From positions 124,001 to 188,000 of the forward strand of contig NZ_JAHKQO010000016.1 in the NCBI RefSeq assembly GCF_018861065.1: 64,000 nt of DNA. The letters are read 5' to 3'. The number at the start of each line of letters is the position of its first letter. The first letter of the stretch is position 1. The notes under the pieces were generated by a model. It worked only from the letters and a program-made list of their open reading frames with translations, was not told the origin of the DNA and searched no databases. Below are positions 44,859-53,627 of this stretch, piece by piece. The stretch comes from Paraglaciecola arctica. Its GTDB lineage: Bacteria; Pseudomonadota; Gammaproteobacteria; Enterobacterales; Alteromonadaceae. The position numbers and the translations under genes are program-made.

Positions 44859-46757
44859 ATGTCCTTGACACCATTTCAGATATCTTTGAATATTAAAAGC
44901 CTTAAATTTAGGGAAGCAGAGCAGGGTATTCTCCAATTTGTTTTGTTTAACGCAGATGATAAAAATGAATTAAATTTCCTCTCACAAAATAACAGTTTTC
45001 AAAACTCTCAACCTCAAGTGACTAGCTCTCTTGAAAATATTTGTAATGAGTACGCCACTGTTATTTCAGAACTTTTTTGTCACCCTAGATATAAGCCAAG
45101 TGACGGGATTATTCATTCATTCCTATCTTATAAATTTGTACTTGATTGGTTATTTAGCGCCAGCATTTGGAAGAACACTGATGCCATAATTGATCATCTA
45201 AAATTAGTACAGATCAATAGTTTTGGACAGTTACAAGTAGATTTCAACCAAAAAAAAACTACCATTTTGCTAGCGTTAGTTTCCCTTAGTAGTAAATATA
45301 AACTACCTTGGAAAAAGCTTTTCGAGCTAAATCCAGCGATTGCAATGAGCTCCTATATTGGGTTGGTGACTCAGTCTATTCCTGCTTTAAGTCAAGAAAA
45401 TGATCGAGGTTTTAATTATTTACTTGAATCAGCAAGTGACTTACCCATTTTAAATTTGCCGGTGATAACTGACCTAGGTAAGCTTAACTACGCTTATTTC
45501 AATTGTAGTTATGCATCATCACCCGATAAGTATGAGTTCAAAAAATGGTTAACAACTCAGATTAGACATAATCTGCAACAGTGGTTGGATGATGAAGTAA
45601 AAAAATATATTTCCATTTTATCAAACCGTCAAATTTCTGAAAAGCCTAAAGTTTGTGTGATGCTGGAGCATTATTCTTTAAACCATGCGATGTATCGTAG
45701 CTTTAACGTTAGATTAAGAAACTTAGCAAAAAAGTATGATTTGATCGCTTTCATTGATAATAATGAAATTGATACAGCTGATCTAACTATTTTTAGTAAG
45801 GTTGTTGGATTGTTAAACGTTTTTGATGTCAATGGAAATGCAAAATTGGTCATCTCTGAAAAACCTGATATTATTTTTTATCCCTCGATAGGAATGAAGT
45901 TTTGGGGGATATATTTGAGCCAATTGCGACTTGCTCCTTTGCAGATGATGATGGGGGGGCATCCATCTAGTAGTTTTAGCCCCGAAATTGACTATTGCCT
46001 AGTTCCTGGCGATACATTTACAGCTGAAGATATTCAACCATTTTTCAGTGAAAAAGTAATAATGACAAAACAAGCAAGTAGAAATTCACAAGTTTCAACT
46101 AGACATCCTGATTTAACTACAGAGTTTTTGGCCGAACATAGTCAATTCTTGAATGAAGAAGAAAACTTTCGGATTGGCATTAACGGTGTTATGACTAAAG
46201 TGACTTATTTAACGATAGAGGTCTGTCGAAAAATTGAACGAAAAGCATCGAAAAATGTAACTTTTGTATTTTTTTCTGGACACAGTAAAAAACAACTTGC
46301 CTACATTGCTACAAAAAATCAATTGTCTAAAATGCTCAAATCTTTCGAACTCGTTAGTTTTAGTGATTATCTACAATATTTAAAAATGGTCAGCAGTTGT
46401 CATTTTCTGTTGCCAACTCTGCCCTTTGGTGGAGCAAATAGTAATGTTGATGCCATGATACTTAACAAACCCAAGTTATTTCTTAAAAGTAATCAGCAGT
46501 TATATACCAGAACAGACAATATTGTTTGGGAGCGAGTGAATTTAGTGAAAGAGCTAGGAAGCGATACGGTAGATGGACTGGTAGATAAAGCCTTGTTGTT
46601 AATAAACAACACAGAACAAAGGCGAGAATTGCATGATCTGATATCGGTTAGATGTTCATCCGAAAAAGTATTTAATAATAGCGATAATTATAAGCACTCT
46701 ATTAATGAACACTTCGATCTAGCAATAAATGATCACATTTCTAAATACCAAGTTTAG
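44859..46757 (+). CDS. HMW1C-like (GT41) protein glycosyltransferase
   Basis: A 632-residue cytoplasmic protein. An N-terminal helical domain (about 1-250) precedes a GT-B fold glycosyltransferase. The block VMLEHYSLNHAMYRSFNVRL, then PDIIFYPSIGMKFWGIYLSQ, LRLAPLQMMMGGHPSSSFSP and EIDYCLVPGD, closely follows the HMW1C/ApNGT pattern (S-N-H-S-x-Y-R, P-S-I-G-M, R-L-A-P-x-Q, G-H-P-A-T). Those enzymes transfer hexose from a nucleotide sugar to Asn in N-X-S/T sites of adhesins. The fimbrial operon just upstream supplies candidate acceptors. A G7 tract lies at 45953-45959. Acceptor and sugar are inferred. Confidence 0.75.
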   Translation: MSLTPFQISLNIKSLKFREAEQGILQFVLFNADDKNELNFLSQNNSFQNSQPQVTSSLENICNEYATVISELFCHPRYKPSDGIIHSFLSYKFVLDWLFSASIWKNTDAIIDHLKLVQINSFGQLQVDFNQKKTTILLALVSLSSKYKLPWKKLFELNPAIAMSSYIGLVTQSIPALSQENDRGFNYLLESASDLPILNLPVITDLGKLNYAYFNCSYASSPDKYEFKKWLTTQIRHNLQQWLDDEVKKYISILSNRQISEKPKVCVMLEHYSLNHAMYRSFNVRLRNLAKKYDLIAFIDNNEIDTADLTIFSKVVGLLNVFDVNGNAKLVISEKPDIIFYPSIGMKFWGIYLSQLRLAPLQMMMGGHPSSSFSPEIDYCLVPGDTFTAEDIQPFFSEKVIMTKQASRNSQVSTRHPDLTTEFLAEHSQFLNEEENFRIGINGVMTKVTYLTIEVCRKIERKASKNVTFVFFSGHSKKQLAYIATKNQLSKMLKSFELVSFSDYLQYLKMVSSCHFLLPTLPFGGANSNVDAMILNKPKLFLKSNQQLYTRTDNIVWERVNLVKELGSDTVDGLVDKALLLINNTEQRRELHDLISVRCSSEKVFNNSDNYKHSINEHFDLAINDHISKYQV

Positions 46758-46764
46758 TCTTACA

Positions 46765-46818
46765 ACAAACACTAATTTTTCAATGAAACTTAATCAAAGA
46801 TAAATTAGTGTTTGTTTT
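46765..46818 (+). terminator. Terminator between the glycosyltransferase and the WbqC operon
   Basis: A 14-pair perfect stem (ACAAACACTAATTT at 46765-46778 with its complement at 46802-46815), a 23-nt loop and a TTT tail. It separates convergent genes. The loop is longer than usual. Confidence 0.65.
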
Positions 46819-46862
46819 CTAAGCATGCTTCATTATTAACTACAAGCGAAATCAGCAATAAA

Positions 46863-47603
46863 TCAATTTTTAGCGTGCAATTCGCTCGCTTTTGTTAAGT
46901 TACAGCTTGTGCAGATAGCGTTACGTATTTTTAGTGGAGAATTCCACATTAACACGTCTAAAATTGAAAGGTGTTGCTGATATTCATAGTGCTTAGTACT
47001 GTAGGTAAAGGGCACAACTTCAGCAAAATAAAGTTCAACTCCACGACTTGTAAAATCATCCAAAGAAAAAAGTTCGGCTCCACCAATTGGGTTGAGATAT
47101 TCATTAGCACCTAATTTTTGACAAATTATCGGAGCCCATTGTCCAGCGTCAGGCACGTTGTCAAACTCTAGATTCAACTGCGAACACACTTCATAATCAA
47201 AGGAAATATCTAGATATTGACATGTGTGCTTTAACGTCGATACATTTAGCTCTACTAAGGAGTCACTGATAAGTGAGTTAAAAGTATCGTTGACTAGTCC
47301 TATTACTTCCTTGTAAAACGGGGCAGTAGAGCGATAATGAGACAATTTACCGAGCACTGTCTGATGGCTTTTATTTAAACTATCGACGACGGCTTGCTTA
47401 GTGGTTATCGAAGTTGAAGAACGCTTAAGCCCTACAGATATATAATTCCATCCTGTCACAGGATGTAGCACACGATTGCGATTCATCCAAGATTTAGGGG
47501 TATATTGGGTGACATCAAAAACAATCCATCGGTCTACAGATGCGATCAACGCAAAGTGAGCTAGATTAGGAAAAAAGTAAGGCTGCATGATCCCTAAACG
47601 CAT
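46863..47603 (-). CDS. WbqC-like family protein
   Basis: A 246-residue protein. The N-terminus MRLGIMQPYFFPNLAHFALI followed by DRWIVFDVTQYTPKSWMNRN is the clear WbqC signature (Q-P-x-y-F-P, then W-I-x-R-N). Family members occur in O-antigen and other surface-glycan gene clusters; their reaction is not established. It is the last gene of the minus-strand run with three DegT aminotransferases, and likely acts on the same glycan precursor. Confidence 0.85.
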   Translation of the reverse strand: MRLGIMQPYFFPNLAHFALIASVDRWIVFDVTQYTPKSWMNRNRVLHPVTGWNYISVGLKRSSTSITTKQAVVDSLNKSHQTVLGKLSHYRSTAPFYKEVIGLVNDTFNSLISDSLVELNVSTLKHTCQYLDISFDYEVCSQLNLEFDNVPDAGQWAPIICQKLGANEYLNPIGGAELFSLDDFTSRGVELYFAEVVPFTYSTKHYEYQQHLSILDVLMWNSPLKIRNAICTSCNLTKASELHAKN

Positions 47604-47624
47604 ATCATTTCCTTAAAAGTAACT

Positions 47625-48785
47625 TTATGCTTTTGCATGTTTAAGATGGGTAAATTCGATAATATTACAGATATATTCGACTATAGAAAAATCGACTTTA
47701 GCCCCAATTGGAAGTTGCAAACATATATTACTCAACCAATCCGTATTGTTAAGTTGTAAGTTTTCGTTAAGAAATCCCTCACTTTTATGTACGCCAGGAT
47801 AAAAATAACGTCTGGCTAGAATATTATTTTTCTTTAATACATCAATAAGTACAGTTCTTGAGCATCCGTAAATATCTTCATCTATTTCACAAACCACGCT
47901 TTGATAATTAGAATAACTGACATGCTGTGGTTTGAGCAAAGTAATACCAGGCAATCTGTCCAGTCTGTTTTTATATTGGAGATACAGTCTTTTGTTGTTC
48001 GCTTGATTTTTATCAAAGTCATCCAGACTCATGAGTCCTATTGCGGCTTGTGCTTCAGACATTCTCGAGTTAGCCACTTTAACAATATTTGGTGAGTTTG
48101 TTTCACCGTAACTTGGCCGAATGGCTCTGATTTTTGCAGCCAAAGCATCATCATTAGTACAAATACAGCCGCCTTCTGCAGTACTAAGCACTTTGGTCGC
48201 GTGAAATGAAAACACTTCTAGGTGGCCAAAATTACCAATTGCTTTATTTCCCACTTTACAGCCAAAAGCCTGTGCAGAGTCGAAATAAAGTTTTAAACCA
48301 TATTTGTCGGCAATGGCTTCAAGCTTCTCAACTTCGGCAGCGCCTCCCCATAGATTAACCGCCAATATGGCTTCGACCCTATCATCAATTAGACTTTCTA
48401 GCTTATCCAAGTCTACATGGTGTTTGCTGATGTCTACATCACAAAATACTGGCTCTAACCCTGCCCATTGCAACGACAGCGCTGTAGCAATAAAAGTATG
48501 TGCCGGAACAATCACTCTTTTTTTAAGCCCCAAAGCTTGTGCCGCTATCATTAACCCCATAGTACAACTGCTGGTACAAATTGCGTGTTTAACGCCAAGG
48601 AAGCTTTGTATTCTTGACTCAAATTCAGTTAAGAGTGGACCATTGTTGTTGTAGTATTCTCGCTCGAAAATCCCGCTAAACATTTGTTCATACCGCTCCC
48701 AAGACGGAAAATAAAGTTGACCAACAGGTACCGCGTCTTGACAACAAAATTGTGTTATCTCTTCCTGTAAAGTTTGAAGTCGCAT
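47625..48785 (-). CDS. DegT/DnrJ/EryC1 family aminotransferase, copy 1
   Basis: A PLP-dependent sugar aminotransferase of about 386 residues. The PLP Lys is in SFHATKVLSTAEGGCI. The fold-type I blocks NNGPLLTEFE, CTSSCTMGLM, VPAHTFIATA and the substrate segment DSAQAFG are present. ATGs at 48785, 48800 and 48815 are possible. None has a good ribosome binding site; I take 48785, directly after the upstream stop. The family transaminates nucleotide-linked keto-sugars to amino-sugars. The three copies in this operon share the ERYEQ/NNGP pattern but differ widely. Confidence 0.85.
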   Translation of the reverse strand: MRLQTLQEEITQFCCQDAVPVGQLYFPSWERYEQMFSGIFEREYYNNNGPLLTEFESRIQSFLGVKHAICTSSCTMGLMIAAQALGLKKRVIVPAHTFIATALSLQWAGLEPVFCDVDISKHHVDLDKLESLIDDRVEAILAVNLWGGAAEVEKLEAIADKYGLKLYFDSAQAFGCKVGNKAIGNFGHLEVFSFHATKVLSTAEGGCICTNDDALAAKIRAIRPSYGETNSPNIVKVANSRMSEAQAAIGLMSLDDFDKNQANNKRLYLQYKNRLDRLPGITLLKPQHVSYSNYQSVVCEIDEDIYGCSRTVLIDVLKKNNILARRYFYPGVHKSEGFLNENLQLNNTDWLSNICLQLPIGAKVDFSIVEYICNIIEFTHLKHAKA

Positions 48786-48786
48786 A

Positions 48787-49995
48787 TCAAAGACCGCCAT
48801 TTCTAGTGAGTTCATTTGAAATTTCAGTGGAATTACTGCTAATAAATTTCAAAAAGTTGCAAATTTGAACAATGTCTTTTTCATCTACTTTTTGCCCACA
48901 TGGAAGATTAAGATGATTATTTGAGAGCTTTTTACTGAGAGGTAAATCGGTCTTAACAAAATCAAATTGCATTTCTTTTAAATGTAACGGCGGTGAATAA
49001 TATTGACGAGCCAGTATATTTTCACTGTTAAGTAAACTAATCGTATCCTCTATGCTAAAAGGCCAATCTTTCGTAATTCTTGCCACTATGTTTTTGTAAC
49101 CACAGGCTTTACTTTCATCAAACCTAATTAATTCAATACCGTCGACTTCATCGAGGCACCTTAAGTAGCATTTATAGCGCGCTTGATTTAGTTTCACTTG
49201 TTGCTCTATATCATCAAGGCTGGCAAGCGCCATACAGGCGTGCATTTCATTTAACTTAGCGTTCAAACCATCGAAGTACTCAACGTGATCTACGTTTGTA
49301 AAACCAAAGGTCCTCATCGAGGACAATTTTGCAGCCAGTTTGTCGTCATTGGTGGTTAAATATCCACCGCCAAAGCCATTTATCAATTTACAGGCATGTA
49401 GCGAAAAACACTCTGCATTGCCAAAGCCACCAATTTTTCCAGATTCAATTGACTCATAAACCGACTCAACAGAATCAAATAAGATTGGAATTTGATGTTT
49501 TTTTGCCAGTTCAGTTAACCCTTCCACGTCGCAACAATTTACAATCGGGTGAACCCCAAGAATGAGAGCTGTATTTTTATTAATACACTTAGCAACAGTC
49601 TCCGGCGTCATAGCTAAGGTGGACTCATCCACTTCACAAAATTTAGGACTCAATTGCGTCCAAGCTGCCATATCTGCCATACGGCGGTATGTAAGCGATG
49701 GCATTATAATTTCGGTCCTTCCTTCCAATGCTAATACTTTTGTTGCAAGTGCCAGCCCCCAAAAACCAGTAGAAAAAGTGACACAATGTTTTGTGTTATG
49801 AAAAATCGCCAACCTTTTTTCCAATAACTGGACATTTGGACCATTGTTTGAATACCACATTTGCTCGTAGAATATTTTTGAGTACGCAAGAAATTGTTCA
49901 AAGTTGGGTTTCAACAGATTCGACGTTGACTTAGCCTGTTCAAATATTTTTTTACCACCCAGTAAAGCCAATTGTTCAACATTTATTTTTTTCAT
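48787..49995 (-). CDS. DegT/DnrJ/EryC1 family aminotransferase, copy 2
   Basis: A 402-residue PLP-dependent enzyme. The PLP Lys is in SLHACKLINGFGGGY, with Gly-rich context differing from copies 1 and 3. Also seen are WYSNNGPNVQLLEKRL, TFSTGFWGLAL and PSLTYRRMADMAAW; the last replaces the common x-(T/Y)-F-I/V-A-T segment, suggesting a different substrate. Starts with MKKINVEQLALLGGKKIF. It ends immediately before copy 1 and begins 8 nt after the sulfotransferase, so one transcript is likely. Confidence 0.83.
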   Translation of the reverse strand: MKKINVEQLALLGGKKIFEQAKSTSNLLKPNFEQFLAYSKIFYEQMWYSNNGPNVQLLEKRLAIFHNTKHCVTFSTGFWGLALATKVLALEGRTEIIMPSLTYRRMADMAAWTQLSPKFCEVDESTLAMTPETVAKCINKNTALILGVHPIVNCCDVEGLTELAKKHQIPILFDSVESVYESIESGKIGGFGNAECFSLHACKLINGFGGGYLTTNDDKLAAKLSSMRTFGFTNVDHVEYFDGLNAKLNEMHACMALASLDDIEQQVKLNQARYKCYLRCLDEVDGIELIRFDESKACGYKNIVARITKDWPFSIEDTISLLNSENILARQYYSPPLHLKEMQFDFVKTDLPLSKKLSNNHLNLPCGQKVDEKDIVQICNFLKFISSNSTEISNELTRNGGL

Positions 49996-50003
49996 TAACG
50001 CCT

Positions 50004-50831
50004 CTAATAATCGCTCTTGGTGGCTAAAAATCTATTAAGTTCAGTGTTTTCTGTTTCTTTTAAAATGACGTCAACTATTTCAGGAGCTAGGTTATATATC
50101 CAACTCTCCACTTTATTTGCATTCTTATAAACTGAACGTTTATTGGCATCATGTGTATTTTGGGATGAGTAAATAAAATCTTGAGTCTGATTGCTAAAAG
50201 CGATGTCACAAAATTTAAAAATATCTTTTATTACTAACTCTGGATTTGTCGCTAAATGTTCATATTGAACAATTTTAAACCGCTCTGGGTACTGTTTCTC
50301 AAGCGAAATAGCCTGAGTATTCACGTGCTTCCAATCATCAAACCCCCAAAATTCACCAACACTTGTTTTACGGCATTCACCGGATCGCCAGTTATCCATC
50401 GGTGACACATCTTTTGGAAATTCAAAAGGATTACATAACCAAGAATAAATACTTGCACAAGGGTGTCTTACGATATGAATAATCTTAACGCCTCTGTGCT
50501 CCCGCATTAAGAACGGCAATAAATGGTGGAATCGAGTCGACTTGATGACCAAATTTATGGGATTTTCATCACGAGTTTTGAAGTTAGGTACTAATCCTTG
50601 TTTGCGCAGGTATTCTTGATCCAAGAACTCTGATTCAGTTAAATATACTTGGTCAAAAAATGTCTGCCATTCAACACCGCCTGCTTTTTCATCTAGCTGA
50701 TTTTTGAACTCATAAGAAAACAGCGGGCAAAATTTTAGTTTCACGTCCGGGGAAGAAAAGAATAACTGAGAAAGCCAAGTGCTGCCTGAACGCGGCATCC
50801 CCGAAATCCAATGTGTTTTTATACTTTTCAC
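50004..50831 (-). CDS. PAPS-dependent sulfotransferase
   Basis: A 275-residue cytosolic sulfotransferase starting at GTG with an AGGT ribosome binding site. The 5'-phosphosulfate loop SGMPRSGSTWLSQLFF is near the N-terminus, and the 3'-phosphate-binding segment KIIHIVRHPCASIYSW lies at about 110-125. It would move sulfate from PAPS to a hydroxyl or amino group of a sugar or other small molecule. Placed 7 nt from the methyltransferase and 8 nt from an aminotransferase, it suggests a sulfated amino-sugar or related glycan. No PAPS-synthesis genes in the window. Confidence 0.85.
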   Translation of the reverse strand: MKSIKTHWISGMPRSGSTWLSQLFFSSPDVKLKFCPLFSYEFKNQLDEKAGGVEWQTFFDQVYLTESEFLDQEYLRKQGLVPNFKTRDENPINLVIKSTRFHHLLPFLMREHRGVKIIHIVRHPCASIYSWLCNPFEFPKDVSPMDNWRSGECRKTSVGEFWGFDDWKHVNTQAISLEKQYPERFKIVQYEHLATNPELVIKDIFKFCDIAFSNQTQDFIYSSQNTHDANKRSVYKNANKVESWIYNLAPEIVDVILKETENTELNRFLATKSDY

Positions 50832-50838
50832 AGGCGAC

Positions 50839-51534
50839 CTATAGTCTTATAAGTACGGCGTCATAACGATAATGAGCCGCGTAATAATTTTCTGGCATTC
50901 TTCTGAATTCAACCTTCCAGCGATCACTACCAACCATTTCGACAAATTGCTCTTTAGTGCGCCAAATACCGATTGCCGACCCAGGGTCGTTGGCTAATTG
51001 AGGCTCTACAGGCGTGTCACCATAAAACAACTTTATTAACTTCCTATCTGGAAGGTTACCGATAAAAACGCGCTTAAGATGAGGAAAATTATCATACAAT
51101 GCTTTGAGCATTTTTTTTGCTTGAGCATGTTCCAGATAAGAAAACGAACCGTAACATAAAGCCTTTGTAAAATTTGCAGCGGACTTTGGCGCTAAGCAAA
51201 ACTCAACTACATCTTCCAGTAAATATTCACTAATAGTTTCTTTCGCAAAGTTTTGGTTTGCAATTGAGATTAAATATTCAGAAAAATCCACCCCAAGACC
51301 GCCCCTACAACGCTCAAAAAACAAGTTAGTTAACGCACCATTACCACAGCAAATATCAAGAAGAACATCCTCTGAATCTAGCAAAAGGCCTGCAGCAGCG
51401 GCTTCTACAATCATATCAATCTGTTCTTTAGAAACAGGTTTTCCATTGACAGTCCGTTTAACTTGCCCCCAAAAATCTTTTGGATCACAGGATTTAGGAT
51501 GCTCTTTGTAGAAGGAAAATTTATCCATATTCAT
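50839..51534 (-). CDS. Class I SAM-dependent methyltransferase
   Basis: A 231-residue enzyme. SAM-binding motif I is VLLDICCGNGALTNLFFE, followed by LGVDFSEYLISIA (motif with acidic residue). The ATG at 51534 (MNMDKFSFYKEHP) has a GGAAA ribosome binding site; a TTG at 51546 is less likely. The gene lies 160 nt after the upstream aminotransferase and 7 nt before the sulfotransferase. Substrate unknown; methylation of a nucleotide sugar or its aglycone is a reasonable guess from context. Confidence 0.8.
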   Translation of the reverse strand: MNMDKFSFYKEHPKSCDPKDFWGQVKRTVNGKPVSKEQIDMIVEAAAAGLLLDSEDVLLDICCGNGALTNLFFERCRGGLGVDFSEYLISIANQNFAKETISEYLLEDVVEFCLAPKSAANFTKALCYGSFSYLEHAQAKKMLKALYDNFPHLKRVFIGNLPDRKLIKLFYGDTPVEPQLANDPGSAIGIWRTKEQFVEMVGSDRWKVEFRRMPENYYAAHYRYDAVLIRL

Positions 51535-51705
51535 AGATATTTCCAAATGTTATAAATCATAGAGAATGAAATCAGATACTAACTTTCTGGAGACTTCCAA
51601 ATAATTTGGACAAAGTGAAATACCTTTTAGCAAAGTACAAACTGTGCGACTTCAAATGTGTTTTCAAATTTACCTACCTTTAATAATTAACTTATTCAGC
51701 CTCTG

Positions 51706-52896
51706 CTACCAAAGTACCATCGCAGCATTAACCGCGGCACATACTCTGTTAATATCTTTGAATGATAACTCTACAAAAAGCGGCAAACATAAAGTTCTTC
51801 TCGCTAGGCTTTGTGATGCAGGGCAAGCTGTTCGGCTAGGCCTTGATAAATGCTCTATTTCATTCAGTGATGGTGAAAAATAACGTCGACTTTGAATACC
51901 ATTTTTTTCTAGATGTTGAAACACTCGTGAACACTGTTTTTCGGATTCGAATATTATTGGAAAATAAGCGGCATTTTGTGTCGCATCTGGATGCCAATTT
52001 GGATAGATTACCTTGTCGCCAAGTAGGGTTTTGTATAAGCAGTAATGCTCAAGTCTTCGCTTAAGTATTTTGTCTAGGTCATCTAACATGACTAACCCCA
52101 TAGCAGCATGGGCTTCGCTCATTTTTCCATTTATACCAGAATTGTCGATATTACCCGTTGAGGTATTAATACCAAAATTGATCATGTGAGAAGCTTTTTC
52201 AAAATCGTCCTTATGCTTAAAAACTACTGCGCCTCCCTCGATACAATGAAATACCTTAGTGGCATGAAAGCTCAGAATTGAGGCATCGCCAAAACTCATG
52301 ATACTTTGCCCAGCAACCTTCACATTAAATGCGTGTGCGGCATCGTAAACTAACTTTAGCTTGTGCTGTTTAGCTATCTTTTCTAATGCATTGACGTCAC
52401 AAGGGTTACCATACACATGTACAGGAACAATGGCTGAAGTTTTTTTATTTATCGCCTGCTGGGCATTCTTAGGACATAAATTGAAAGATTGACCATCTAC
52501 ATCTGCAAAGTTTAACTTTAAACCTAACCAATCAAGGCTATTACTAGTAGCGATGAAACTATAGGGCGTTGTGACCACATTACCGGTTAAATTTAGTGTT
52601 TTATAGGCTATTTGTAATGCCATAGTGCCACTAGAGTTAAGCAGTAAATTTTTTACGCCTAAGTACTCTTCCATTCGAACCGTCAGCTCCTTAAGTAAGG
52701 GCCCGTTATTCGTCAACCATACATTGTCGTACATATTGGCTAGGTATTTGGTGTATTTTGAAAAATTAGGTAAGTATGGTTTGTTTAATGGAATCTTGTA
52801 GTTTACTTTTTTTTTCGGCTGACTTTGAAATACTAACGGAGTCGAAATTGTCTCAACATAGTCTGTATTAATATTTAATAAAGTATTCAAACGCAT
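51706..52896 (-). CDS. DegT/DnrJ/EryC1 family aminotransferase, copy 3
   Basis: A 396-residue PLP-dependent enzyme with an N-terminal extension of about 35 residues before the core begins (KIPLNKPYLPNFSKYTKYL). The PLP Lys is in SFHATKVFHCIEGGAV. NNGPLLKEL, NSSGTMALQIAY, TPYSFIATSNSLDW and DAAHAFNV are the usual family blocks. First gene of the minus-strand glycan run. The 160-nt gap downstream may hold a second promoter. Closer in motif style to copy 1 than to copy 2. Confidence 0.85.
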   Translation of the reverse strand: MRLNTLLNINTDYVETISTPLVFQSQPKKKVNYKIPLNKPYLPNFSKYTKYLANMYDNVWLTNNGPLLKELTVRMEEYLGVKNLLLNSSGTMALQIAYKTLNLTGNVVTTPYSFIATSNSLDWLGLKLNFADVDGQSFNLCPKNAQQAINKKTSAIVPVHVYGNPCDVNALEKIAKQHKLKLVYDAAHAFNVKVAGQSIMSFGDASILSFHATKVFHCIEGGAVVFKHKDDFEKASHMINFGINTSTGNIDNSGINGKMSEAHAAMGLVMLDDLDKILKRRLEHYCLYKTLLGDKVIYPNWHPDATQNAAYFPIIFESEKQCSRVFQHLEKNGIQSRRYFSPSLNEIEHLSRPSRTACPASQSLARRTLCLPLFVELSFKDINRVCAAVNAAMVLW

Positions 52897-52934
52897 TCCT
52901 CTATATTAAAGTATCACTAGTTTTCCATTTTTTG

Positions 52935-53627
52935 TTATCGGTTCGATTCATATTTTTTTAAGGGTATACCGCGTGAACCGTTAGTTAGCCCTGTATTAGT
53001 TGTCATGTCATTTGGAGATTGTGTGCCTTCGCGCATAACTGAGTCAACCACATCATAGGGGACAAATATCTGTGCCGTGGCAATAAGAAGCTTGCTATCT
53101 AGATCAACTGCTCGAGCATTTAGTAAGTAACCGCCGCGATGACGAGTGAGTGTGCCTGTAATAACGTTTGTTGCTCTTACTGTCATACTTAAATCTGTAA
53201 AATCTCTGGATTGTGAAAACAGATCTCCTTCTTCGGTTATCCTGACATAGCCGGTAGTTCGCACATCAAGCGTTGAAAATCCAGTTTGATGGACTTCATG
53301 GAGTATTGCTTCACTCATTTGACGCCCAAATTGGTTTGTTTTGTTAAGATCTGAATCCAAAATCGCTAAATCTGATACCATAAATATCGCATTGTTTTGG
53401 GGAAAATCGATAGTTGAAAACAAGTCTTGAATTAGCCATTGAGCATAATCATTGACGTTATTGGTCAATGGTTTATCGAAGTAGCTCACAGTCTTAGAAG
53501 GGCTTTGATTCACTATCTTATTGGCCACTTCAGTACTTTCTTTTTCTTTGGTAACTAGTGAATTTTGAGGTGACAAACTACAACCCGTTAATAGTGCAAG
53601 AGACATTATCAAATATTTATTTATCAT
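52935..53627 (-). CDS. FlgO-family outer-membrane lipoprotein (second of three)
   Basis: A 230-residue lipoprotein (MSLALLTGCS, Cys16). It has the FlgO-domain order YAQWLIQDLF, AIFMVSDLAIL, NQFGRQMSEAILHEVHQTGF, VRTTGYVRITEEGDLF and ATNVITGTLTRHRGGYLLNA. The start overlaps the neighbouring FlgO-like gene by 4 nt (coupled translation). The C-terminal 30 residues are polar and unlike the other copies. Located between the glycan run and a 380-nt gap. Confidence 0.75.
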   Translation of the reverse strand: MINKYLIMSLALLTGCSLSPQNSLVTKEKESTEVANKIVNQSPSKTVSYFDKPLTNNVNDYAQWLIQDLFSTIDFPQNNAIFMVSDLAILDSDLNKTNQFGRQMSEAILHEVHQTGFSTLDVRTTGYVRITEEGDLFSQSRDFTDLSMTVRATNVITGTLTRHRGGYLLNARAVDLDSKLLIATAQIFVPYDVVDSVMREGTQSPNDMTTNTGLTNGSRGIPLKKYESNR

